This document shows positions 1 to 11,975 of a stretch of 64,000 nucleotides of DNA, in pieces. The position numbers and the translations under genes are program-made. This DNA comes from Gnetum montanum (taxonomy: Eukaryota > Streptophyta > Gnetopsida > Gnetales > Gnetaceae). The stretch covers positions 31,994-95,993 of the forward strand of contig MNCI01009443.1 in NCBI GenBank assembly GCA_015680685.1, given 5' to 3'. Under the pieces are notes generated by a model. The model worked only from the letters and a program-made list of their open reading frames with translations, was not told the DNA's origin and searched no databases. How positions within the stretch are numbered: position 1 is the stretch's first letter; the number at the start of each line of letters is the position of its first letter.

Positions 1-857
1 TACTCGCAAAGTATGAAATACAATAGTTATACAAGTGGATACTCCTCAAAGCAAGCTCAAACCTTTAGTGCCCTTATATAACCACGTCTCAAAGTGTCCA
101 TAGGCACCCAAGGAGTTGAATGTAATGCATACCTATCTAGCAATACACACATGTTAGTAGTACGAGGTTGGGAAAATTACGCTATATTACACAGAACCAT
201 AAGTTATGATTAATTGTATAGTGAGATGGAATGGATTCTAAAAAGGATTATTGAAACTAGGACGTGAGGTGTCTTACCATAGACATAATGATTTCTTGTG
301 TATTATTTGTGGTTAGAGTAATCATGAGCCTCTCTGTCCAAGCTCCAAACCAAGTCTAGACCATTGTTCAGTGACATCATATTATTTCTCCTCTTAGATT
401 CACAAACATAAGACTATCACAGTTACAAGGAGTATCATCACTTGGCATTTTGTATAAGGGAGGAGTTTATTCATTGCACTTTTTTATTTTTTCAAATTTC
501 TAAAAACTTGCCTACCTTCAGGCATGGGTAACATGTCTTTCTAGTGGAAGCCCCAGAAATTTATTTTGTGCATGAGTTTTATTTCTATCTATGTCAACCT
601 TACTAGAGGACTACCTTCAAGCATGGGTAACATGTCTTTCTAGTGACCTGGCAAGGTAACACTTATTCTACTCTTACTTCCATTTTTTTGTTAGATCTAC
701 AAGGATATTGTTACAACCTTAGTTACATAATACAACATACAGTGGTGGTCTAAGAAATTCCGCAAATCCCCTTGATGTCACACCCTTCACTTTCCCACTT
801 GGTTCTTCACTTTCCATCCAAGAATAATGATAAGAAGTTTATTCTTAGTTTTATGGT
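1..857 (-). mobile_element. Non-coding internal remnant of a family-B retrotransposon
   Basis: No reading frame here looks real. Positions 425-857 match 28600-28990 closely in order and content; in copy B2 that segment lies between gag and the extra ORF, so this is taken as the same internal module of another minus-strand family-B copy. It holds two copies of a motif beginning CTACCTTCAGGCATGGGTAA (512-547 and 611-645). The segment stops abruptly at the start of the family-A LTR at 858, so element A inserted here. Positions 1-130 resemble non-coding sequence near 46270-46400 and 55140-55230 (the latter inverted). Confidence 0.6.
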
Positions 858-1134
858 TGAAACACCCCAAAATTCAAAGGCATGCTTGCTTCACCAAGTC
901 TTCGCAATTCATGCAGTGTTACAGCAATTCTTCAGGAGATGGATGCTCTGAAGTTTAGACTATCCAGTTTGGCAAGTTTTTCTACCCTAGGTGTCAACAG
1001 GCTAAACGGATTCTCTAGCTTGCCCACCTGAGTAGTTCATCCAACCGAAAGCGCACTCAGAAGTGGTGCATAGAATTGCTGGCAGTGCTTAGAATGCGCA
1101 AAACACTTCAACAAGTTTTCTAAGTCAAGGAGTT

Positions 1135-1670
1135 TTGCTATGCTATGTAGCATAGCAAGCTTCAAAGGGTGTTTGCAGAAGCGCAATGCTACGCTATGCT
1201 ATGCCACACAGCGTAGCACAACATAGCAAAAACTAGACGGTCAATCCCCTAGCCTGACTTCAAGTCCTTCAACAATGTCTCCTTCCATTAGAAAGCGGCG
1301 AACTTGGCCAAAAGCAGGTCATGTTTGTTGCTACGCTACGCTTAGCTACATGGTGTAGTGAGGCATAGCAATTCTGCAAAAGTGACAAAAGGCATCTCAA
1401 AGGGCGGGGTCAGCAAGTTCGCAAGCTTCACAGTGCAAAAGGCAAAGTTTGCAGATTGGCAACATTTTTGCGACTAAGGACAATTGCTACACTATGATAC
1501 GCTACGTAGCATAGCATAGTGTAGCAAACATGCAATGAACAGTCAGCACACTTTAAAGGCTTCCAACAGATGCAGCAGGACACAACGCAAATTTCTTGCT
1601 GCGAACCGGCAGCTACGCTACGCTGCTCAACATAGCACAGCATGACAAGATGCTACACTACATCAAGCGC
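1135..1670 (+). repeat. Clusters of GCTACGCTA-type palindromes in the LTR U3 region
   Basis: Five clusters built from TGCTA(C/T)GCTA and its reverse complement lie at 1135-1158, 1186-1228, 1330-1372, 1484-1527 and 1610-1670. The first is a perfect inverted repeat with 11-base arms around TG. The fourth is a 44-base inverted repeat with two mismatched pairs. Spacing is roughly 130-150 bases between the later clusters. Similar clusters occur in the solo LTR at 22868, 22989, 23190 and 23371, and once inside the element at 8948-8992. Confidence 0.8.
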
Positions 1671-1851
1671 TATGCTACAAAGCATGGCAAAGGGTGGCAA
1701 GTGTTTACGCGACATCAATGCACTTTACCTAATCACACTGTTTCTCTAATAGCGTAATTACAATGCGGTAGGTTTGTAATTATGGCATAGCAGGCTTGCC
1801 CAACGGTCACGCAGGCACGTGCAGCATAGACAGGTTAGCATAAGCCCAGGG

Positions 1852-1900
1852 CACGTGGCATCCAAACTGCATCTTTCGCACACACTCGGCCCTATAAATA
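1852..1900 (+). promoter_or_regulatory. LTR promoter: G-box plus TATA box
   Basis: A G-box (CACGTG, 1852-1857) followed by GGCATCCAAAC stands about 40 bases before TATAAATA (1893-1900), itself preceded by CGGCC. The same arrangement occurs in the second LTR (G-box 23797-23802, TATA 23838-23845), although the LTRs have diverged elsewhere. This LTR has a further CACGTG at 1816-1821 that the other lacks. The expected transcription start is about 25-35 bases after the TATA box. The function is inferred from position and conservation. Confidence 0.6.
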
Positions 1901-2591
1901 CCCCAATGACCATCAAGGTACGGGTCCCAATTTTTTGGCAATATCGGTCAGCTGATAATTTTGTTGGCTGACAAGCAAAAAAAAGTTAGCGTTGTAATCT
2001 TGAGCACTGTAAGCTTTCTTTTTGACATTATTAACAGTTAGCACTCTCAGTTGGCATTTCGTTCTGCTCTTTTCTACCACCTTGGTAGAACTTTGCATTG
2101 TAAACGCCTGAGTCCGCATTCAACCACACAGCCACCTTGCTCTACACTTCTTGATTACCCTTGGGATCTCTGTACTTCCCAGTGCTATGCAACCAATTGT
2201 ATCCATCTTGATAGAGTGAATTCGTAGCTTTGAAGTGGTGTATTTTTCTAACTGCATTTTACTTTGTCTCTTGCTTATCATTTGCATTTTTACACTATTT
2301 TTTGCCTCTTTTACATTCAAACATTGCTTCGTGCTATCAATCTCATTTTCAAATCACACACACACATTGCAAAAGGTTATATAGACACCGACTTAAGTCC
2401 CTGTCTGATCGACCAGACCGTTTAGGGTGGCCCATTTCCATTCCATCCAACATGGCCCTCCCGCAGAAACGGGGTTGAGACTATTAATGACCAACGACCC
2501 ATTGGTGTTTTCCAACCGTCAAAATTTTTAGTCACTACAGTTTTCTAGCTGTAGAAGAAGGGCCTTTTAGTGCCCTTTCCACATGTCACGG

Positions 2592-2887
2592 TAGTCTTGT
2601 AAGCCTTCTGCACCCTGATACGCATAAGTGTAAACTTGACACCCATCTGTGGTTGTTTACGCATCGTGTGATGCAGATCGATCGCCTTGATGGTTTCTCG
2701 GGAATCCTACACGACATAAAGCCTTCGGTCACCAGCTGACTTGCCTATCTTACAGTAGTCTTACACGTGTTCTGTACCCTATCATGCACTAGCGTAAACT
2801 TGACACCCGTCTGTCATTGTTTACGCATTGTACGGTATAGATCGGTCGCCTCGACGGTTCCTCGGGAGCCCGGCAAGACATGAAGCC
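2592..2887 (+). repeat. 164-base tandem duplication in the leader of element A
   Basis: Two diverged copies begin at 2592 and 2756, 164 bases apart, each about 132 bases long. Shared blocks are TAGTCTT, GTAAACTTGACACCC, TTGTTTACGCAT, GATCG.TCGCCT.GA.GGTT, TCGGGA and GACAT.AAGCC. They lie between the 5' LTR and the first gag codon, in the untranslated leader. No function is evident; such leaders can hold packaging or splicing signals, but nothing here shows that. Confidence 0.75.
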
Positions 2888-2992
2888 TTTTTTATTTCTT
2901 TCCAGTTCATTTGTTTTCTTTTGTTTGCAAAACTATTTGGCTTTTCAATTTCCTTGCTTTTCACGTTTGCAAAACTGTCTAGCTTAGTAACA

Positions 2993-5271
2993 ATGGCTTC
3001 CGCAACTACTACTGCTAATACCTTGAACGTCGAAGTTCCCATCACGGTTCAAGGCACCACAGGTGTCGAAAAACTGCTCGACTCGATGTTGGAAACATGT
3101 CGATCCCTCAAGATCCAAAAATAGGGACCTGAGGGCTTGGCTCAGTAATATGAGCATTATAACTTCCTCTGTGCAAAGGTTCAGGCAAACCTGGCTTTAG
3201 ATGTACACGAGTTCGAAGGCAAATGCAGCTTCGATTTCACTTACTGCGATGGGAAGGAGTTTGTTCCCACCCCCGGCGCTTCCATACCTTTGACACAGAT
3301 AAATCAAAGGCTTCTAGACTAGCTAATCCAGTTGGCTAGGCTTAGGGAGCAATAGGATACAACGTCTAACTAGGATGACGTCGTCCAGGATGGACAAGAG
3401 GAACTCGATTCCCAATCCGACAAGGGAGGTCAAACCAACCCCATCCTTGTCCCTCTTACCCAGTCCTTCTAGGACAATTCGTTGTCTGTCACCGCTCCCT
3501 TTTTGATCACGTCTACACTCCCACAACTTACAACTACAACTGCAATGGGTAGCCATGTCACCTTCCCGGCATATCAACGCCCTTATTCCCCTGTTTCATT
3601 TGTAGCAGTTATGCCTTTGCAAACTATTCATCAGTCTATTCCTGTAACGCATCACGCATCGATCACAGCTACCCTGCCACATGTTCACACTGTACCTACT
3701 TCAAAATCGTACGCAACTTCGGTTTCAATTCCTACATTCACGTCTATCCCACCAACTACGATGGGTTCGGGCACATCCACATGGTGGACCCCATTCACTC
3801 CTTCGCCTATTCCACAACCGTCGCAAATGTCTCATCATGTTCGCCCTCAGACCTACCAAACCCTGCAAATGGTACAACCCAACACAAGGCTATGGTATGT
3901 TCTGCCAGTGACACAAGTAGTCTATCTGACAGCCCAACCCGCGGTTGCTACTTTGACAGCACCACCTACCGGGTGGTGGACAGCGCAAGCAGCATTGTTC
4001 GTGAGGGCTATCCCAATGGTACCGTCAATGGGTCATGCTGCCACCCTTTCCATTCCACAGATGGGAACTGCCTCAGTAGTTCCCCAACCATCCACAACAT
4101 CGCAGGGTTTGGACCAAGCGTTCCAGCTCATCTAGATCCTCAATGAGGAAATCAAATGCCTCAAGGCTGTCGGGTCTGACATAGTACAAGTCATGGACTT
4201 TTACTAGGACGACCTCATCAGCCCTGCAATCCCTACGCTGATGCTACCCCTAGGGATGTCTCTCCCACACTTTATGAAGTACAACGAGAGGGGGATCCTA
4301 ATGCACATCTTGTTACCTTTAGGTTTGAGTCTCTCCTGTTGCAACAATGGCCGCACATGATTATTCGTGTCTTTGCTATTTCCCTAGTCGAGAGAGCCTT
4401 GGATTGGTACCGCGCACTGCCACGCTCATCCATCTCAACTCTAGAGGAGCTTTTGATCCAATTCGTGACACGCTTCAAGTATAACTTAAAGCTAGAAACC
4501 ATGCTGGACCAGTTGATGAACATGAAGCAGGATCCTCTAGAACCAATCCAGAAGTTCATCCAGCGATGGAGCATAACCCTTAATGAAATTCGCGAGCCCA
4601 TCGTGGAGGCCCACTTGCTGGCCATATTTAATGGTGTAGTAAATGACTTTATCAAGTCTAAACTATACTACCTCGCCCCTCACACTCTTAGTCAAGCCTT
4701 TGCTCAAACTAAAAATATATAGGACGCGGTCGAGGCAAGCAAAAACTCAACCTACATTTCCTACAAAAACACCTTCACAAAGAAGAACGAGGGTAAAGCC
4801 CCAACAACCATAGTGGTCGTTGTGGCGACCGAGGCCAAGCCTAGACCTGGTAACAATGGTAACAAGAACAACTAGAAATCAATCGTACTTGCAACTAACC
4901 CCATGCCCAAGCAGGGCAACACGCCGCAATCTCCAGTTCCTGCACCTGAGACATCTGCACAACCCAAATCGAACTTTGAGCGTAAAAATTGCTCAAAGTA
5001 CACCCCACTGCCTCTCAAGCCTTCGGAACTTCTGAAGAAGCTATTGGCAATAGGGCACATCCAACATAAGCAGATGTCGAAAGAAGGAATCAACAGACAT
5101 CAATGCTACTGCGAGCTCCTAAGGAACCCCTCGTTAGCCCTACCCAATGAGCCCCCAGTTCCTAAGGGTTTCAGACTGAACAAGTTTTGTGACTATCACC
5201 AACAGTGTGGTCACAATACAGATTACTATCTGGCGTTGCAGGTTGACATCCAAAGATTGATCGATCAGTGA
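2993..5271 (+). pseudogene. gag of element A (broken)
   Basis: Gag would form the nucleocapsid. I take the start as the ATG at 2993, whose frame runs with several stops (mostly TAG) to 4135, where a Pro/Thr/Ser-rich stretch ends. A frame change follows. At 4339-4722 is a recognisable retrotransposon gag core (ALDWYRALPRSSI, a cluster of F and L around FVTRFKYN, and QRWS). At 4903-5271 the C-terminal part carries a degenerate zinc knuckle, CDYHQQCGHNTDYY, in which the last cysteine of the family pattern has become tyrosine. The copy is not translatable. The family call rests on the core motif and on the zinc-knuckle layout typical of Tat elements. Confidence 0.7.
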
Positions 5272-6200
5272 AAACTAGTTTTGGACGAAAGCAACCCAGT
5301 ATGCCCTGAGAACCAATCTATGCATGTCTACACAGACCCCCTCAACACCAACAATGTCAATTACATCATCAACGCCGTCAGTATTGACAACGATCCTAGG
5401 CCACCCTAGCAACCATTCATGGTCTGTGTGCCTCAGCGTAGTGCACTAGCACCACCAGTGACTGGCCAAAGTTCATAATAACCCTTCGTTCTGAGAGTCC
5501 CTCCATGGGCATCCATCTCTACGTCACTTGTTAGTGAAATCACACCACCCAGCGCGTTAACACCGTTAGCTTCTTTTATCATCAGGGGACCAATCCATTC
5601 GACAGCCCCAGCCCTGCACAAGACAGCTGAACAATCTTCTCGTCCTAAAAGAAGGGAAGTGCATTTTGCAGGTGAGATGTCGAGAGGAAGTACCGTCCCT
5701 GGTATTTCCAAGCCTACGTCTCCACCCCCTGCATCTACATCCTCGTCACCAAAGATGAACGTTGCTATAACCGCACAGCCCATGCTGCCCTGCCAAAAAG
5801 GATCTAAGCCTAGATCCGAAGTCACCCCTCCTTGGGAAATTCACCTTCTGGGATGAATAGAATAGGAAGAAAGCATTAAATAGGGGGCCGACCAAGACCT
5901 CTTGGGTGTCTTCACTCAAGTCAAACAAGCTCTAAAACAAAAAAATACTGCACTGAGCTTGTACGACTTAATAATGACGTCTATCTCACACCGCAAGGCT
6001 CTGATCCACATGTTTACAGTAATTCCTATCAACGAAGACATGCCAATGAAAGAGGAAGCAATCCACTTGATCATGCTTCCCTCTACACCCGCAGACTAGA
6101 ACCGTCTCAACTAACTTTCTATGATGATGCCATTAGGGAAGATCCCGAAAGGGGTCAGATGACTATAGCCCCCCTTTTCATCACAATTCGGGTCAACCAA
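5272..6200 (+). other. Gag-protease linker of element A
   Basis: This is a low-complexity stretch rich in Pro, Ser and Thr codons with many stops, between the zinc knuckle and the protease. No domain is recognised. It probably belongs to the broken polyprotein, because plus-strand frames pick up again at the protease. Confidence 0.4.
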
Positions 6201-6204
6201 CACT

Positions 6205-6587
6205 AGATCTGAAGGGTACACATTGATGATGGGGCTTCCATGAATGTCATCCCCTTCTCTATTGTGGACAAATTGGGCTTGGTCGACCAAATCAAACCCA
6301 CAATGATGTCATGCCTGAGGTTGTTCAACGGGGCACGTGTCCTAGTGAAGGGCACAGTCCACATAGACTTCGTGGCAAGGGACCAGTTCCCCACAAATGC
6401 GATGTTCATCATGGTCGAGGAAATGCCCTGGTTTAACCTAATCTTGGGGAGATCATGGTTCACACAACTTAGGGTTGTCTCTTCACCCATTCACCGAGAG
6501 ATCCATCTACCATACGCAGGTAGGGAGGTGGTGATCCATGGTGATGAAGTAGCAGAGAAAGCAATCAATAACATAGACATGGAGTAG
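6205..6587 (+). pseudogene. Aspartic protease domain of element A
   Basis: The protease would cut the Gag-Pol polyprotein. The catalytic region reads HIDDGASMNVIP, in the place of the usual D-[ST]-G-[AS]; the residue after the Asp is another Asp, which is unusual. Further on, MPWFNLILGRSWF is the conserved ILGR-W block that ends retroviral-type proteases. The frame 6240-6587 is open but the upstream part holds a stop. In element order it follows gag and should be followed directly by RT; here about 5.8 kb intervene. Confidence 0.65.
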
Positions 6588-6905
6588 GGCTCAAAGGTCA
6601 TAACCTCTAAGAACAAAGCGCCTCCTTACGCACACATTAACCATCCAGTGGGGGAATCAGCTCAGCAAGCCAATTACCAAAAGGAAAGCGCGTGGGCTGA
6701 TTTTCCCTTCCAAGCAGGGGACAACGATGCAAGTGAAGGCCCTAGCAAAGCGTCTCAGCCTTACGTTTCACTCAACCCATGCTGGGTCAAGAAGCAACTA
6801 TGCATAGCGTAGCAACCTCACTGCTTCCTGCCCAGTTACCATCCCTTGTACATTCACCGCCTTTTGCTTTGCTAACATACCATCCTTTTGGCATGCCTAC
6901 GCAGT

Positions 6906-7027
6906 GGCCCGAAACAACCTAAAACTATGCTACGCAATGGCTTAAAATGGCCTAAAACTAGCAATGTCCTCCTAAGGCCCGAAATAGCCTAAAACTAACA
7001 ATGGCCCAAAACGGCCTAAAACTAGCA
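6906..7027 (+). repeat. Degenerate GGCC..AAACGGCCTAAAACTAGCA repeat (array 1)
   Basis: Four imperfect units of 27-38 bases each end in CTAAAACTA(G/A)CA or a close variant. They stand at the left edge of the spacer between protease and RT. Related units with the same TTAAACTAGCA core occur at the right edge of the spacer (11792-11975) and after integrase (15783-16030). Confidence 0.7.
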
Positions 7028-7029
7028 CA

Positions 7030-7800
7030 TGAAAGCATGAACATTTTACACAAAACGTAACATGTAGAAAATAAACAAGTTAATGTAGAATCAGTTTCTT
7101 TTCCAAAATTCTCTTCTTTATTCAAAAACTTTTCCTTTTTGACAATGTTTGCAAAATTTTTTTACAAAAATTCAAAATTTCGAAAAAAAAATCCCATGTT
7201 GTCATGGGTTGTCCCTATTCGCATCATTTTCGTCATTCATTTTTGCATCATTTCCTTTTGCATCGCCTTCCCCTATGTTGTCCTCTATTGATTCTTCATT
7301 CCTTCCCTCTATGGGTCTTGAGCCCTCATCTGGAGCCTACATCGTAGGAATGAAGTGGTTAGGTAAAGCAACGCACGCAAGCTACAACAGAGCATAAGCA
7401 TTAATACGGTAGAAAGCAACTAACCTGAGAAGGGTCTGCCTCCATCTTGAAAGGTATCTAGTCTAAACCGAGCCCAAGGCGGTGCTAGACCTCCTCTGTC
7501 GTGATGTCCACCCAACACCTATTACTTGGTTCAACGTCTGCAGCAGCTCTCTCCCTTTCGGTGATTGTCCACCTTGGTGGTCCCAGAGAAAAGGAGACAG
7601 TTACGATCTCTCCTGTGGGAAGGTCCATTTTCAAGTTAGGAGATTTTGTAACCTTTACCTATTCTTTGAACTTGGCGTAGGCCTTAGAAGTGTCAATGGC
7701 ATTTACGAATGCTTTGTACATAAATGCCTCCATAGCAGCGTCCCTGTACAATTTACGATGGGTGGCATTTTCCAATTTATATATGTGTTTGTGATTTTTC
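7030..7800. other. Spacer of element A without a recognisable gene
   Basis: A/T-rich sequence around 7080-7270 passes into mixed sequence. Short frames are present on both strands, but none shows a domain or a repeated counterpart in the window. It may include the 3' end of the minus-strand extra ORF. Confidence 0.4.
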
Positions 7801-7805
7801 TAGGA

Positions 7806-10680
7806 CTACCCCCATTTGTAAACCTTGGCACTACAATCTTTCAAATCTTGACATTTCTGGGCTAGTAAGTCCATGTGCATCTGTTGTTCTATTATTTTGC
7901 AGGTGGCTTCAACGTTCTGATGCACAACTATCCAAAACCTAAAGTAATCTATCACAGCCATGCGCCAGCCCTCATTATTAGTGTCACGGACTATGAGGAA
8001 CTCGTTCCTTGACTTGAGATCCTTCATCTCGATGCTCAGGTTGGCCTCCCTTTGCTTAGCTTTTTGGACCCATTTCCACAAGTCCTCCAGGATGCACTTA
8101 TACTCCCACAAGGAGTGCACCAAGTGCAAAGCACATTTGCAAGCCTCATCGTACGTGAGACAAGACACCTCGGTCACTTCGGGTAGGAATGTAGGCACGA
8201 CACCGACTTTTAAAGGACATGTCAGGTCCCATTCAAGCCAAGAGGCATCCATGACACAAAGAGCGTAGTAATCGCATTAGCGTAGCAAGATTAGCAAACT
8301 AAAAAAAAACTCTAGCATAGCAACATGAGAGCACCTGACACTACTACTTACCCGTGTCAGGGTCCACCTGCTGAAGGTAGCTGATCATGTCATCGATGAT
8401 TCCTTGCATGTATGCAAACTTATCAGGGATCTCGGCCCATGATTCCATACGAGTCAGAGGGGGTCCTGCAGCATCAACAATGGTGCCAATTACGTAACTA
8501 AATGTATCAGCAATGGTCGAAATGGGCTATGACAAGGCAAACACATTGCCAAACTCACCAGTGTCCAATTGCGTTCTCCCTTCTTGCTAATGCAAGATGA
8601 TGGTGGTAGCCTTGGCAAAGGTCCCTGCCATGTCTATACGAGCCTCTTCTTCATGTGCTGGTGCCTTTCCTTTCAGGAGACTAGCATCTTTTTTATTCAA
8701 GGGAGACTCCTCTTCGTTAGTAGGAGGATTCTCCCTAATAACAAGAGCCTCTGCCTTAGCAACAGGGATTCTTCCCTTCTTGACTGGGGCCCTTTTTCTG
8801 AGACTGGAGCCTCTGTGCCTTTATTCATTGCCCCCGTCTTAGGGGCCAACACCTCTTCATCGCCTTCTTCTTCTTCTTCTTCTTCTTCTTCTTCTACCAG
8901 CAAACAAACATGCTTGCATTAGTCCAGAACAAGTTAGCTTAAAGTGAGTGCTATGCTACACTATGCCACCTAGCGTAGCATAGTGTGGCAGACAATAACA
9001 AGGTAGGCATTAAACAAAAGTGTTTACCAATGGGGGGTTGCGTCCTCTACAGTTTAAGCCGCAGTCGCCACCCCTCCTCTTCCTCCATGCAAATGGTTTC
9101 CTTAGCTGGAGGAGGCCTCTTCTGCTGTAACTTTTTGGGCACAGTCTCGGCTATGAGATGTTCCCCACCCCCACCCCCCCTCGTGACATGCTACTAGCTA
9201 CAGCAAGGGACGTCTCCCCTACGTTGTCTGGGCCATGAAAGTTGTGAGCCACCCGGTCCTTAGTTGTCATAGAGATCGACTCCCTAATTATTTCTATGGG
9301 ATCTTAGGCTCGAATGGTTCAAAGGGTCTAGCAAATCCATGATCTATAATTCTGGTTGCAATTTCACATGACCTAGGGTCCATTCTCTTGAACCACTAGA
9401 AACTCCGAAAAACACCTCAGATAGGCTATGTAAAAAGCATAATGTATATTGGAACAAAACTTCGATTTCTTATGGAGCCCCAAGATTTTGGTCTACAAGC
9501 CTTTACATAGAAACCTAGCCTAGTTGTCCATGACCTCAAGCATTATCCAGGCCTGCTCAATCCCCAGGACCTTCCCTTGGGTAAGCAACTGGGGGAATGC
9601 GCGAGCACGAAAGTTAGGGTAAATCTCCTTGGCGAGCCCTTCTTTGAGCTTCTCCATGGGGAGCCCCTTCCACTCCTTGACAATTCCTAACCACTCCTGA
9701 ATGTCCTTCTTCTGAAGGATCAACTCCTTCTTGCCCTTCGACCCTATGAGCATGCCATTGGTAGGGACCTCGAATAGGTCCGCAAACAGCTAGTTATTGA
9801 TTTCAATGACCACCCGTATACCTTGTATGCATGTGCGAAAGCAGCCCGCCTTATCAAAAAAGGAGTTGACCAGGGAGAGCATCTCGGAGGCAAGAACGCT
9901 CGAATTTGGGGCCATGAATAGATCCAAAAACCCAGCCTTTTGAATGTTCTGGACCAAGGAGTCCGAAACCACACTATTTATCTAGCGTTGGCTTGCATCT
10001 ACTTCTTTGTACTTGCAGTAGATGTTTGCCCCTTGTGTCTCGGCAATTACCACCATCACCTCCTGGGGCTTCTTTGTCCCTATAATAGTTTTCGCAAGAA
10101 CGTTTAGCATAAAAATGCAGAAAATCCAAAAATTGCAAAAATACTTAAGCATGCAACACTTATTGCTTGGCTTACTGGGTCTGTACGATAATAGGAACAG
10201 TGGAAGACTAACTAGAACTTGTTCAACCGTGATCGGTTTGAAGGGTTCCATCCACTCCTCATCCAACCAACTAGACCTCTTGCACTGATCATAGGGAATG
10301 GGGTATAGGTATGGGTAGGTGTGGTATTCACCCCGCATTGACCAANGTTGCACAACACAGCAGAACAAGGCTATAAAACTCACCCACCAACACAATAGAT
10401 AGTTCCTGGTGAGTTTTGGAAGCACGTTGCCATATAACGTGCAACAAACAATGTGTTGTAATGATGGTAGCAGCTATACTCAGGCATATCCTAGATCTAG
10501 GCCAAACGCCTTAACCTTGTGGGGCGTTGACTAGATCCTTCTCCTTGCCTGCTCATGATTGCCCCATCCATCAGAAACCTTAGGATGCCCCGACTTGCCC
10601 CAAGCAATATGGCTTCGGTTATGACGGCCACCTCCTCCTCCTCTAGGTATGACCAAATGATCACACTGAAGTGGTCGAGG
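7806..10680 (-). pseudogene. Minus-strand extra ORF of element A, 'plant transposon protein'-like
   Basis: Reading leftwards, the most convincing part runs from 9972 to 9520 in one frame with a single TAG: helical N-terminal sequence, then IQGIRVVIEINN, a stop, then LFADLFEVPTNG. This spacing (Y/QG.RV....IN..L..VP..G) resembles the domain found in extra ORFs of plant retrotransposons (PF20167-like), and the forward ORF at 56156 has the same arrangement. Farther left are a Glu run from the TTC repeat at 8863-8895 and a lysine- and leucine-rich, probably coiled-coil segment at 8252-7806. Further coding-like sequence lies at 10680-10490 but is disturbed by assembly joins. Function of such ORFs is unknown. 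Its position between protease and RT is unusual. Confidence 0.45.
8863..8895. repeat. (TTC)n microsatellite
   Basis: About eleven TTC/CTT units; on the minus strand it reads as a run of Glu codons inside the extra ORF. Confidence 0.9.
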
Positions 10681-10969
10681 AAGTATTATAGGAACTCTTG
10701 TGCTCCTTCCCTGAACTAGATCCCCCATTCTCCCACACGTATACAGGGAGGAGGAGCATTGGCCACAGGTTTTCTTACATGACTCAGGACCCCTACAATT
10801 TCTAAGACAATCAGAATCAACCTTAGCCCCATCCTGCACAACACANTAGGGGTCCTGAGTCATGTAAGAAAACCTGTGGCCAATGCTCCTCCTCCCCGTA
10901 TACGTGTGGGAGAATGGGGGATCTAGTTCAGGGAAGGAGCACAAGAGTTCCTATAATACTTCCTCGACC
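10347..10969. other. Assembly join with an inverted duplicate
   Basis: Single Ns stand at 10346, 10846 and 10970. The 123 bases at 10847-10969 are an almost exact reverse complement of about 10674-10796. TGCACAACACA occurs both just inside the first N and just before the second. This is best read as unresolved gap filling with a misoriented segment, not a biological inverted repeat. Frames across it should not be trusted. Confidence 0.8.
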
Positions 10970-11790
10970 NGCATAGTGAAAATAGCCTAGCGTAGCAACA
11001 GAGCAATTAACCCTAACAGGGTGATTAACAATACGCCCTGACAGAACATGTGTCGCACTATCACATCACACATCCTCAGGGTCTTACGACATACCATTCG
11101 AAGGCCGAGTAACTTAAACTATCCAAACCGTGGTAGTGGCGGTTTAAGCGACCTTGCATGCAACGATGGCGTAACATTTATGTACTCACCGTGGTAGAGA
11201 CAAAAATAGCAGTAATGCAAAGGCCAAAACAACGCGATGACAAAAAACACATGTGGCTAAGACTAGGATACAAAACAAAAGTAGAAAAAAAATGATAACA
11301 AAATCATGAAAAAGCAGAAGGAGCATGGCGGCCTACTGGGTCAACGGCATGTCCTCTCATGCCGTGATGTGCGCTTGCATCACGCGCCCTAGGTTTTTCT
11401 TCACTTCCTCGACCTTTGCGAGTGCCAAGTGGGTACGTTCCTTCTTTGGAGCCATCGTTCTACTTGCAGACTTTTCCTCGTCACGATGCAAAAAACTGTC
11501 TTACTCACTGTTAGCATAATCATTCTGCACTCCAAAATCGTTTTATGCTCCAAATATGGGCTCTGCTCTCTTACAGTGAGAATGACAAGCTTACCAGGGT
11601 TTAATCCCTATTTATGGCCGTAATGGTGAAAAGGGGAAACTTGTCGCTCTCTCTCTCCATTTAATGCGAAGTGCGTCGTACAGCATAGCATGCTCGCCAC
11701 GATGTCATAACACTATTGGCATTAAAACCTTGACACGCTCCAAGCTAACTACTTGCTTTCTTGAGAAACAAAAAAATATATTTTCGATTT
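10970..11790. other. Spacer of element A, no gene seen
   Basis: Mixed sequence with TTGCATGCAACGATGGCG and A-rich stretches near 11270-11300. Short frames are present on the plus strand but nothing has a recognised domain. It lies between the minus-strand extra ORF and array 2. Confidence 0.4.
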
Positions 11791-11791
11791 T

Positions 11792-11975
11792 AATGGTCTA
11801 AAAAGACCTTAAACTAGCAACCCCAGCACAGTTGTAACTTTCACAGTCCGAAAAGACCTTAAACTAGTAATCCTAGCGTAGCAGTGACTTTAACGGTCCA
11901 AGAATACCTTAAACTAGCATTTTTGACATCTTATACGTTCGTAGTCCGCAATGACGCTAAACTAGCAATCTCATG
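11792..11975 (+). repeat. Degenerate CCTTAAACTAGCA repeat (array 2)
   Basis: Four units about 45-60 bases apart have the shape GGTC.AAA..ACCTTAAACTAG(C/T)A; a fifth, GACTTTAAACTAGCA, follows near 12090. The array stands at the right edge of the protease-RT spacer, mirroring array 1 at its left edge. Confidence 0.7.

Larger units (their letters stand above)
858..2539 (+). repeat. 5' LTR of element A
   Basis: The LTR starts TGAAACACC and ends CACTACA. Its limits were set by alignment with the solo LTR at 22577-24487, whose ends are fixed by a target duplication. Shared landmarks in order are the palindromic GCTACGCTA clusters, a G-box followed by GGCATCCAAAC, the TATA box and the CCAACATGGCCCTC block near the end. 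The host flank is ATGGT (853-857); its partner is not found because the 3' end of the element is lost. Length is about 1.68 kb. Confidence 0.8.

Noticed and set aside
3681-4146. Additional frames overlapping 3482-4135
   Set aside because: They are shadow frames of the Pro/Thr-rich part of gag; no domain and no independent start signal.
10531-10944. 137-codon minus-strand frame
   Set aside because: It crosses an assembly N and an inverted duplicate; part of it reads the wrong strand of the misplaced segment.
10674-10969. Long inverted repeat as a hairpin or foldback transposon
   Set aside because: One arm is bounded by Ns on both sides, no terminal motif or target duplication is present, and other Ns show the same artefact.
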